Position numbers and translations under genes: made by a program. From the NCBI RefSeq assembly GCF_007655135.1, contig NC_045128.1:124001-188000 (forward strand): 64,000 nt of DNA. Reading direction: 5' to 3'. The DNA is from Punica granatum. Taxonomy: Eukaryota; Streptophyta; Magnoliopsida; Myrtales; Lythraceae. The notes beneath the pieces were generated by a model. The model did not search any database and was not told the origin of the DNA. It was given only the letters and a program-made list of their open reading frames with translations. Shown one piece after another: positions 12,599-23,700 of this stretch. Position 1 is the first letter of the stretch. Each line of letters begins with the position of its first letter.

Positions 12599-13346
12599 TG
12601 GAGCCATGTCAGCCGCTCCATCAATTTTTGACGAAACAAGTCACTGCATGATAGATATGAAATATGATGCAAAGGTTGGGATGCGTTAGAAAATTTTTGA
12701 AGCAATGATAAAATTGAGAAAAACTCAAAAGGTTGGGATGTACAACATTATATTCTCTAAAATATATTTCGCCGAGATCTAGAGGGGACACCGTCAACTG
12801 CCATGCGGGAGCATCATAGTTTTTTTTCTTTTTTTAAGTATAATTTATTGTGCACTAAATATATTAATATAAATAATCAATTCTATTTTTCATAAAAAAA
12901 AAGTTAATCAATTTTAGTTTTGACTTCGCGAGGAAATGATTTGTAATAAAAAAATTCTTGAAATTTTTATATATAGAACAAATATAAGTTTTTGTTATAT
13001 TTTAAAAGGATGTACATTGATTTTTTGCTCTTATTAATATTGCTAAAATTTAAGTAAATATATAGTTTTCAAATCGATAAGATAGTAATGAAATAATCGA
13101 TATGTATTGCAATTTACTTGATTGTGCCTTTCTAGCTCATTGTAGAATAGTTAGACCATTAATCATTTTTCAGTAGCAAATTTACATATGAAAGATTATA
13201 TAAACTAATTATTGTAATATATACATTTGTGAGAAGAGATAAATTTAAGAAAAGTTTAATATGTATATCTATCTATTTATTTATCATGATATTTATTAAA
13301 AATTAACTTGAATAATTTATACAATAACTGATTTTATATGTATTCA
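12599..13346. other. AT-rich intergenic DNA
   Basis: I see no gene, RNA or clear repeat boundary in this AT-rich stretch. Confidence 0.5.
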
Positions 13347-14353
13347 TTTGGGGTGCAAGTGGGTGGGTACAGGTAGTTTTTAGGGGAAATTTTAAGTCCT
13401 CGTTTAGTTCGGACCGATTTTTTAATAATAAAAAAAACCACCCTAAAATCATCTGACCATTAAAAATAAAAACGACCGCCCAAAACATCGGTTTTTCAGG
13501 GTTCGAAGAAATAAAGAGAGTAAGCCTTATCCATATAAAGATAAAATGATCAAAATAATTACAAAGCAATAACAAGTTCAAACATCACATTATTGGAACA
13601 TAATTCACCATAAGTCAATACAACTAACTCAAGAAGTCTAAGCATTGCAAGTAAAAACATCTAAATGCATAACTTCCGGCATCCCTAACTTCACTATCTT
13701 CTAGTCAAATACCTTCATCTTCCGATCTTCAATTAATGAATCTGCAAAATAAAACAAATAATAATGAATCCATATAATGGAAGATAGGAATATATTGAAA
13801 GAACAAACGTAATAGATAACAAAGAAAACTAGTTCTTTGTAAGAAGGAGCCGAACAGAACAATGAATAGAACAACTAACATAGATGGAACGAAACAAATG
13901 ATAGAACTTGATTATCTGTTCAATAGAGAAGGAACAGAACATAAATAGAGAACAAAATAGATCGAAAACACATAACAGACACAGAGAACATAATAGAAAC
14001 AGAAAATAGAAAACATAATAGAAACAAAGAACATAACAAAAACAAGATTGACAAATATCGTGTTTGTTTGTGTGTCTGTAGTATATGAGAGAAAGAGGAG
14101 ACGATTTAGGTTTTTTGGAAATAAAAATTTAAAAAATGAAAAGAAAATATATATTTTAAATATATAAGTACTAACTTCGGGCGGTTCCGGGTACCATTGG
14201 GTTACGTCAGTCGATCCTCGATATTTTTCGGGGCGGGGTTTTTCGCCCCTAAAGCCCACTAAAAACTCATTTCGGTTTTTCGGTTTCGGGCTTCAATTCG
14301 TTTAGATTCAGGTTATTTGGTTTTCGGATTTTCAATTTATTGCTTACACCCCT
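13347..14353. mobile_element. Possible non-autonomous hAT-like element
   Basis: The ends are loosely inverted: GGGGTGCAAG near 13349 and CTTACACCCC near 14345, as in hAT-type termini that start with a GGGGTG core. Subterminal regions are rich in GGTTTTTCGG/CCGAAAAACC-like words, and the interior is AT-rich with tandem AGAACA-type repeats (about 13850-14040). I could not find a convincing 8-bp target duplication, so the boundaries and class are tentative. Confidence 0.4.
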
Positions 14354-14639
14354 AATGATCATTAGAAAAAAAAAGCCACTTCATACAAGAATTAAAAGTA
14401 ATTTTTCATATGTTAATTTTATGTCCTTAAATTATGCACACATTTTAAAATTTTTAACTAAAGCTATTGGTTTTTGAACTTATTAAAAAAAAACAAATGC
14501 TTATTTTGCATCACATGGGTAGTAGGTTAGTAATTAATTATAGTTATATGCAAAATTGGCTGGTCAATTCTACATACAATCTATAAAAGCTATCGCAATG
14601 CATAGGAAGATATCACATAGAATGAGCCTAGACTCTTAT

Positions 14640-14995
14640 TAGAATGTGTTTAGTTTTTTAGTTGAGTTTTGGTTTTAATTGATTTGTAATGATTGTATTG
14701 TTGAATTATGAGAAAAATGTGAAAAAGTAATGAATAGTTGAGAGAAAGTAATGATTAAATAATGATTGTATTGTTGAATTATGAGAAAAATGTGAAAAAG
14801 TAATGAATAGTTGAGAGAAAGTAATGATTAAATAATGATTGTATTGTTGAATTATGAAAAGTCTGCCTAGTTGAGCCCCTTTAATCCTAAAAATTGAATT
14901 GAATATTAAAAAAAAAAAGAAAAGAAAAAAAGTAATGATTGTATTGTTGAATTGAAAATAAGTGGAGTTGAATTTTTTTTAAAAATCAAACACAC
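14640..14995. mobile_element. Possible MITE containing a tandem repeat
   Basis: Weakly inverted ends (GTGTTTAGTTTTTTAG on the left; AAAAATCAAACACAC on the right) enclose an AT-rich segment with no coding potential. A related fragment occurs near 600-690. The call is tentative. Confidence 0.3.
14687..14860. repeat. 73-bp tandem repeat, about 2.4 copies
   Basis: The unit beginning TAATGATTGTATTG starts at 14687, 14760 and 14833, giving a period of exactly 73 bases. The first two copies are essentially identical and the third is partial. This indicates a recent local duplication. Confidence 0.85.
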
Positions 14996-15074
14996 GTCAT
15001 TTTTCAAGTCATAACCTTTGAATATTTAATAAATGGCACAATAAGATGGTGCCACATCATACAAGAAATCCTAA

Positions 15075-15325
15075 GGGGCCGTTTGGATTCAGAGTTAAAG
15101 TTATTTTGATTTTGATTTTGATTTTGATTGTGAAAAAGGACAAATGAGATGTGATTATAAATTTGACTTGGGAAACGTGTGTTTTTGTTGTGTAGTGTGT
15201 TGAGTTAAAGTTAAAGTTAAAATTTTTGAATTGGGAAATGTGTATTTTTGTTGTATAGTGTGTTGAGTTAAAGTTAAAGTTAAAGTTAAAGTTAAAATTA
15301 GATAACTCTCAATCCAAACAGGGCC
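15075..15325. mobile_element. Tourist/Harbinger-like MITE, copy 1
   Basis: The terminal inverted repeats are GGCCGTTTGGATT and AATCCAAACAGGGCC. TAA flanks both sides (15072-15074 and 15326-15328), the target duplication typical of PIF/Harbinger elements. The interior carries GTTAAA hexamer arrays and two copies of a TTTTTGTTGTNTAGTGTGTTG block. Related copies lie near 36988 and 43495. Confidence 0.8.
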
Positions 15326-15328
15326 TAA

Positions 15329-16125
15329 GTTCCATAAGTTATAGAATTCGAAAGTCACAACTAAAGGAATTTCAAAAAGCCACAAATATGGAAGTCCAAA
15401 ACTTCATAACTTATGAGTCGAAAAGTCTTCAACTGAGGTAAAATTTGAAAATTCTGGATATAGTGGACATATATTTCTTTTTTTTTTTGGCTGAATGTGG
15501 ACATATATTTCTTTATTACTACTAGATAAAAACATATTTTCTCTCTTAATGTTTTTCACTATAGATTCATGTTACATCGCCCAAGACTACTATAACAAAG
15601 AGGATGTGGTGCCAACAAATCCATGATAACTTTAAGATGATTAGGTCAGGATTCCCTAATTTCATTGGTAATGAATTTTCACTTTGAATTTTTGTCTACG
15701 TGGACTTATATAATATTACATCTCCAAAGGCTTATCTAGCAAAGTGGATGTGGTGGTAGGGAAATTCTTGACACTTTAGGGTGATGAGGTCAAGAATTCC
15801 TAATTTTGTTAGTAGTGGATTTCCCGACTATCCACCTAAATGCTTTTGTATGGAAAAGTGAGATGGAGGCAATGGGTTCTCTATTTTTCTTGTTATATTC
15901 AATTTTCAAGTTAAAATTTTTTGATGAATGTAAGGTGGCTATTAATGTTCTCATGAATCTAAGTGATTTTTTAATTTGCCTAAGAAGAAATATTACTGAC
16001 ATATTTTAAATTCATATATAACGTTCAATTAACTGTCCAATTTCAGTTACATGCTAAGTAGTGTAGTCATAAATTTTTTTTATAAATTGGAACTCATATT
16101 AATTATTAGACGGAGCTATTGGGAG
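15329..16125. other. Intergenic DNA, no gene seen
   Basis: This is AT-rich DNA. Opposed open frames at 15790-16009 overlap each other on both strands and have no family signature. Confidence 0.45.
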
Positions 16126-16135
16126 GCTATGATTC

Positions 16136-17713
16136 CCCGCTGCCCTCCCTCGTCACTTCCTCTCTTTATCTCTCTGCGACCAGAAGGAAGAAACCCTAGC
16201 TCAGCCACTTCACCGGCGCGTCCGGCAACACCGCCACCGAGATCAGGAAGCTGCGGCCTCCCTCACTCTCCTGGTCGTCTTCGTTCCCGGTGGCTCCTTT
16301 CCGTTTCCCCTCTCCTCCTTACTCTTTCTACTCCTCTCACAGTCGAGGGCGCAGTTATGGTCGGGACGTCGTTTGTATGGGTCACAAAGCTTCAGTTTCG
16401 CGTTCGGCGAGCTCTCTGCCTCAGCTACGGAGCAAGTCACGGTGCTCCACCCGTGGGTTCGCTAGCAGTCCCCATCCTCACCTTCCGACCTCTGTGAGGA
16501 CACTCCTAGAGGGCTCTTAGACGTTGGCGCCCATAGCGGCCTCCTTAGTCCTGGTCGCAACCTTCTCCTCAGTCTCGGTTCGTCAACCTGCAAGTTGTCG
16601 GTCGAGCTCATGGTTTTCTCCAGCTCCAGATTTGAGGCGCAGGTGGTATTGGAGGGCGTTCGGTAGTTCGCAGCAGCCCTACTCTACATCCTCTCCGTCC
16701 CGGCGTGGCGTGTGTGGGGCAGCCTACCGCTCCCCTCCGCTGATCGTGCCTTCCCCCTCTTAAATTGGACTCGTGGCAGCAAGTGGAGGCAACCTATATC
16801 TCCTCGGATTGCCGACGATAATGGAGGCAGAGGCCACGTTGCCGCCCGATCGGGACCAGCCTCATGACTGCATCTTGACCAACCATGCGCCTCCAGATTG
16901 ACCCGGTTCTGACCGTCTATTGATCGGCCATCCTCCTCCAGACCATTGGCAATAGCGGCGCAGCAGTGGCGCCCTCCCTCTCCCCAACCTCTCTGCCTGT
17001 CCGACTGATCCTCATCCCTTCCGACTGCAGTTTTTAATCCGCGGCTACCCGCCTCCACCGAGCGACAGAATCTCGCCCTCCACTTCAAAGGATTATACCC
17101 TAGCCCAACTGATCCTACAACCCACCTGCAAAAACCGACCAATTGTGGCTTTGTCTGTTAATTTTTGCAGGTCCCGGCTCCCCGATATTAGTCACCGGTA
17201 TGACCGATTGAGGTAGCTTGGTGCTTTGATTTGACAGTCTGACTTTTTGGTTGATTGTCGTTGGTTTGAACCCATCAACAAAATCAGGCTGTTTTGGTTT
17301 GACGTTATAGGGATTGAGCTTAATAGGGTTGGTTGATTGTTTAGGTTTAGTGGTTGTGACCTATGAAGGGTTTCTGCACTGGATACCGGTTCAAGACCCA
17401 TATTGGCTATGCTCATCTGTTTCCACACAGTAGCAGCCTCAATTTGGATTGTATTTGGCTTCGCTTCCCAGTATTGTCTAGGGTCCACGTAGAGTTTAGT
17501 TGCAGGAGATTCGGAATAGATATGCTGTAACTGGAAGAATTTTTACAATTATTGGATGTGCTTTGTCACATTTTATTTTTCTTTGTGGTGATTCCAGTGC
17601 ATCTACAGTATTTTTTTCTATCATTGTAATATTTCTCTTGAATATTTTATATTGTACTCATTTTTCTATCAATGGATATTCATTGATTTGCTGAGCCAAA
17701 ATAATATTAGTAA
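16136..17713 (+). mobile_element. LINE-like non-autonomous retroposon
   Basis: The segment is bounded by a 10-bp direct repeat, GCTATGATTC (16126-16135 and 17714-17723). The 5' part is C-rich and GC-rich, with an AAACCCTAG word at 16191. The 3' part becomes T-rich and ends in a TTGCTGAGCC block followed by a short A-rich tail. That organisation (GC-rich leader, T-rich 3' UTR, A-tail, target duplication of about 10 bp) fits a LINE or retroposon. No reverse transcriptase or endonuclease frame is present and all frames are broken, so it is internally deleted or decayed. A retroposed mRNA is an alternative. Confidence 0.55.
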
Positions 17714-17723
17714 GCTATGATTC

Positions 17724-20442
17724 TAATTCTCACGTTAACTATCATAATAATGATGTAGATATGACCTTTTTTAATAGTGATTAAACGTTGTTTTGTTGTA
17801 ATCGAATTAAGGACGAATGGAATTAGTAGGGAATATGAATACATAAGTAATAGAATGAATATCATAAATGAACTTATTTGGTTGGTTGGATGTAATAAGG
17901 GAAATATGAATTATAATTCCTTAAGATAAAAATACAAAATTACCCTTCTTTACATCGAATTAAATGATCCTATCCAATAAAATTAGAATTTATTTACTAA
18001 AAAATAGATATTTAAGTATATTTATTTTTTTGCCAAATAAACAAATTTTACTTTAAAACACAAAAACTAAAATTTTAAAAATATTTTTTTATAAAAAAAA
18101 GGCTCTGGTTCTCTAGAACTCTAAGTTCCTACAAACCAGTGGCCACTTGTGGCTCATAGACCTTATAGTCGGGTTCGCCCTCTGCTCATGAACCTAACCC
18201 TAGGGTCCTCGAGGCCCAACTCGATGAATCTGAGGCTGGCGAGTATTGGGTTCTTTTCTCTCTCTTCGATCGAACTAGGGGTCTCGAGCCCTAGGTTCAT
18301 CGAGTCGGGCCTCATGGACACCAGGATTGAATTGACGAGCCAAGGGCGAACACGGCCCTGGGGTTTATGAGCCCTAGGTGAGCAATTCTAGCCTAGATTT
18401 CAGTCGATCAAGGACAAATTTGGCCAAATAGATGCTGGATCTGACTTTACAACCTCAATTACGATTGGAAATGATGTTCAACATTGCCGGAGGTGGAGTT
18501 CGTCAAGTGGCGACGGCAAGGAAAGTGGCACGATTTGAAAATTTGACTAATGAATAAGGATAAATTAGTAATTTTACTACTTATTACTTGGGAGTTGTTT
18601 GGATCGGAGTGTCTCGTGTCTAGCGGTAATTTGAAGCCCGAGAATCTCAAAATCGACATTCCCTAGCTTTGATGGGCCCTAAGAGATTACATATGAGGAC
18701 TACCACCGTTAAGGGTGATATTATAAGATTACGCCCTGAAGGGTAATCTCTTTCTTCTTCTTTTTTTCATTTTTTTTCATTTTTTTTCATTTTTTTTCCT
18801 TTTTAAAGCTTAATTCATTTTTTTAAACTCTAATTTTACTTTTTCTTTAGATATCTGCTTCGTGTGTGTATCATACACACACACATATATATATATATAT
18901 AATTTGACTGTTGTCGAAGTACGCCAGGAAGAGTACGATTCGAATTTCATATTCTCGTGACTGTGATTCGTTTTCGTTTATTTTTTTATTATATTTTTAA
19001 TAAGTTCATTTTACTTATAATATATTCTATTCGACTTTCGATAAATAAATGAACGAAAAGAATAAGTGCGTTTGCATTGCTATTTCATCATATTAGGCAA
19101 ATAAATTCTTGACGATGAAGTAAATAATAAAATTATAAAGTAATACAATAATAAATACGTTAATTAGCGTTAAAGTAAATAATAATATTATAAAATAATA
19201 TATTAATATATACGTTTACTTAACGATGAAGTAAATAATATTAATATGCACTTTTAATTTTTTATAAGTTTTACAACAAATTAATTTTCATGAATTTCGT
19301 TGTAAAATTGATTGGTAGCATACTCGATCACGCGGATGATTTTCTCATATACTACGTACTACTTTCTACCCTTTTCGGGGCAAATGTTCAGATATATTAT
19401 GACGTAATATTTTATGATTTAGGCTAGTATGGGTACATATGGATTCTATACTACCCATACTAACATTTTTTTATATATATATTTTACTGAAAAAATAATA
19501 AACTTTAATTTTGTCATATTTACTTAGTTGAAAATTAAGTAATGTATAAATTTCAAATTATTTTTTCATAAATTACAGAATGTATTGTTTTTGCTGCTTA
19601 TCAAACACATGTTAACTTTGACATTATTCAAGAGGAAGGATTAGTAGCTTAATTATCCTATTGATTTAAAAATGATTAATCTCACATAATTTTTCCCCAC
19701 TAACTATAATATATTAGCTTAAATGCTATGATAAAGTTTTTTGATAATAACATCATTAACGACCGTGTATATCATGGGCCATCACCTTTGTGTGTATATA
19801 TAGAATGGTGTGTGTATATATGACCGAGTTTTTATACAGAATGATGTATATAGTATATATATACACATATATGGTTTATGTTATGTGTATCACATGTAGC
19901 AAATATTTATATAATAAAAGGAAATATATTTATAATTAAAAATAAAAATTGAAAATTAAATTTTGGATAGTAACCATACAAATCAAGGTTGTTTATGTAA
20001 AATTACTTAACTTTTCCATCCATTTATTTAATATACCAAATATAGCAATCACACATTACCTTCTATTTTTTCAAATACATAATATCTTACCAAATTCGGT
20101 ATATTATAATATGACATTTTCAAATTTATTTTACCAGCTATTTAACATTTCCTATAATCTAATAATCCACGAACTAAACGATCCCTTATGGGAATCCTAG
20201 GTCATGGTGAAGAAACCAAACCTGTAATTACTATTACGATTACGGACGAAACAAGTAACCAAATAGGCATTCCCTACATAATTGATGTGTAATGAAATTC
20301 CTATTACATCCAATCAAACATAGCATTAGTGACCCAAGTAACTCTTGCGTCGGGCATTTTGTCTAACAAATAATAAAAAATGGGAAAATAAATAAAAAAT
20401 GGAAATCCATTTTGTTTTTCGGTAATTAACGAAAATCCATTT
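17724..20442. other. Intergenic DNA upstream of SPS
   Basis: The stretch is mostly AT-rich, with a GC-richer island at 18100-18660 that contains CCTAGG/TCGAG-rich words in inverted order but no recognisable protein. CT-rich TTTTTTTTCATT repeats lie near 18760-18800, and CA/TA microsatellites near 18870-18900 and 19780-19880. No gene was found. Confidence 0.5.
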
Positions 20443-20702
20443 TGCTCGCTTCCGTCCACAGAGATCTTCATCATTCTATAGTCTGTCAATTCGATCCGCT
20501 CACTCTCCCCTGTCTCTCCCGTCTCTCTCTCTCTCGCGGATCTCGTTCACTGTCCCGATCAAAGCACCATCAAATCAGAGCACGCGAAAGCGGCACCCCA
20601 GTGGCAGATACATATAATAGGTGGAACCGGAAGGGAGAGTTGCAGTTGCAGTCCGTTCCCGGAGAAGAAGTTATTCCACCGGAGGAGGAGGAGGAGCCCT
20701 GA
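20443..20702 (+). promoter_or_regulatory. Probable 5' leader of SPS
   Basis: A CT-rich segment (TCTCTCTCTCTC near 20520-20535) precedes the SPS start codon at 20703. The composition is typical of a plant 5' UTR. I place no transcription start. A short open frame through the leader has no ATG start. Confidence 0.45.
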
Positions 20703-23700
20703 ATGGCGGGAAACGATTGGATAAACAGTTACCTGGAGGCGATCCTGGACGTAGGTCCGGCTCTCGATGACAAGAAATCGTCGCTGCTGCTGCGGGAGAG
20801 AGGTCGCTTCAGTCCCACCCGCTATTTCGTCGAGGAAGTCATCACCGGATTCGATGAGACCGATCTCTATCGCTCCTGGGTTAAGGTTCCACTGATTCCT
20901 ACGTGCTCGATATCTCTATCGCTTCTCCATCTCTCCCGCCCCCTCCTTTTCCGATCCGGTCCTCTGTTACTGTACGCAATTGCATTTCTTTCTAATTGAT
21001 TCTCTCCTTGGCTGCTGGTTCCCTCCACTGCCCAGGCCCAAGCAACGAGGAGTCCCCAGGAGAGGAACACCAGGTTGGAGAACATGTGTTGGAGGATTTG
21101 GAACTTGGCCCGTCAGAAGAAGCAGGTATCTCATTCTCTACATTGTCATCATCATTATTATATTTCTTTTTCAGCTCGTGCTTTGCCGTAGTTTTAACTC
21201 TTTGGCTCCATTTAGGTTACTGATTGTGGATTTTTATGCACCGTGCTTGATTTATGGGAAAGTTCCTGAGCTGTTTGTGCAGTATGCCGAGCTCTTCCGA
21301 ATATTGTTTTGAATTGACGTTCCAATCACATGAAATGGCCTTTTACGTTCCCTTCTATTTGAGGGGGGACAAACGAGTCTGGTATGATGGGTATTCATCC
21401 CCCCCTTTATCTAAATGATGTTCTTAGCTTCCAATCATCATTGCAACTGAACTTGCCACAGCTATTCCTGTTAAGGAGAAAGTTACCTAAAACACCGTTC
21501 TTACTGCCGAAAGTCCACTGAAGAGAAAAATGTATTGTTGCCTCCTTACTTGTAATCATCCTGTTAGAAGTTTGAGAGACTGAAATAATAGTCTGTGTTT
21601 TGAGGTCTGAGCTTCTTGCTGCTGTTGCCATTTTATTTATCCCCATGAGATGCCATCGCCAAATAATGTTGCGCAGGATCATATGGTTTTGTTGCCTGTT
21701 CTGACTGGAGCCTTTGTCCAGTACACACTAATGAACTCCTAGTCCTTGAAAGCCTTTTCTTTTCTTGTGTTCTGGGAAAAAAGGATTACCTCAAAACTTA
21801 ATATACTAGTTCACTTATTAGCTCCTGGCTTGATTCTCTTTTATAGCTTGAAGGAGAGGAAGCTCAAAGGAAAGCAAAACGTCGGCTTGAAAGGGAAAGA
21901 GGCCGAAGAGAAGCCACTGCTGACATGTCTGAGGACTTATCTGATGGAGAAAAAGGAGATGCAGTCAGTGATATCTCTGCTCATGGTGATAGCACCAGAG
22001 GCAGGCTTCCCAGGATAAGTTCTGTTGATGCAATGGAGACATGGGTTAGTCAGCAGAAGGGGAAAAAGCTTTACCTCGTTTTAATAAGGCAGGGTTAAAC
22101 TTGATATCTTTTCTCTGCAAGTATGATCATATAAAAGAATCTGACACTGACACCATTTGACTGGTCGTGTGTATGCTTTTAGTCCAAATATTCTGTTGAA
22201 CAAGTTCATGCCTTGGACAATTGATTTTGAGATGCACAGTGTCATTTTGGATAAAAATTGGCAGGCAAGATAGTTGGGCCACAAACTGATAAATTTTTTA
22301 TAAAATAGTGATAGCAAAATTATATCCAACTGCTAGGATAAAGAAAATGTGCACCTTTGGCTCCGTCACTGTACCTAATTCTTTTTAACTGCCTTTGGTC
22401 CTGCAGTCTCCATGGCTTGATACGGGGTGAAAATATGGAGCTTGGTCGAGATTCTGATACTGGTGGCCAGGTGAGCTTGATGTTACACTGATTGCTTTTT
22501 TCACTCGATCAAGCAAAGCATGCGTGGAGATATTTGCTCACTAGTTGTTAATGACAGTCTTTCCATTTACTGTCTGTTGCATGCAATCTGTTTTATAGGT
22601 CAAGTATGTTGTGGAACTAGCACGGGCTTTAGGTTCGATGCCGGGCGTTTATCGGGTTGATTTGCTGACTAGGCAAGTGTCAGCACCAGACGTTGATTGG
22701 AGTTATGGTGAACCTACGGAGATGTTGACCCCTAGAAATTCTGAAAATCTAATGGATGAAATGGGAGAGAGCAGTGGTGCTTATATTATCCGTATACCAT
22801 TTGGTCCTAGAGATAAGTACATCCCAAAAGAACTTCTGTGGCCTCATATCCCTGAATTTGTTGATGGTGCACTCAACCATGTCATGCAGATGGCAAAGGT
22901 TCTGGGAGAGCAGGTTGGTGGTGGACAACCTGTGTGGCCCGTTGCCATCCATGGACATTATGCAGACGCTGGTGATGCAGCTGCACTTTTATCTGGTGCC
23001 TTAAATGTACCAATGCTTTTTACTGGACACTCACTTGGTCGAGATAAGTTAGAGCAACTTTTGAAACAAGGTCGTTTATCAAGGGATGAAATAAATGCAA
23101 CATACAAGATTATGCGTCGAATAGAAGCTGAAGAATTATCGCTCGATGCCTCTGAGATAGTGATAACTAGCACGAAGCAGGAAATAGATGAGCAGTGGCG
23201 TCTGTATGATGGTTTTGATCCCATTCTGGAGCGGAAGATTCGAGCAAGAATCAAGCGCAATGTGAGCTGTTATGGAAGATTTATGCCTCGCATGGCTGTA
23301 AGTACCACGAACTATTGTGGTTTCTAAACATCGTACTATTTTTGGCTGCTGATGATTAACTTTTGTTATCTCCAGCTTATTATTAGTTCCTATTCCTCAT
23401 TTATCGGCATGTCCAGTTTTGGTTGGGTACCAAGATTCTATTACTTAAAATAAAATGCAGTAGTACTTTATTGACCTGACATATTTATTGTGGATTTAGC
23501 GTGTGCTTTTACTCAAAGACTTGTCTGAGGGCAGCATAGGTCTGTTGATTCAGTATGTGGTCGGGGTGGGCTTTGGCCCTCTTTTAATATTCTATCACAC
23601 AAGAAAGAGTCCCGGTTGATGGTGAGAGGACTTCCTCAGTAGCATGTGAAGGTTCAAAAGATTAAAATCAGCTTCTGAGACTGAAACTGCGGCAGGAAGG

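Noticed and set aside
16051..17142. Open frames at 16051-16497, 16524-16763 and 16684-17142 as genes
   Set aside because: They lie within the retroposon, overlap on both strands and show no domain; GC-rich composition explains them.
17873..20330. A large transposon bounded by TTGGATGTAATA-like words at about 17885 and 20305 (inverted)
   Set aside because: Only a short word matches; the flanks do not align as arms and no target duplication is visible.
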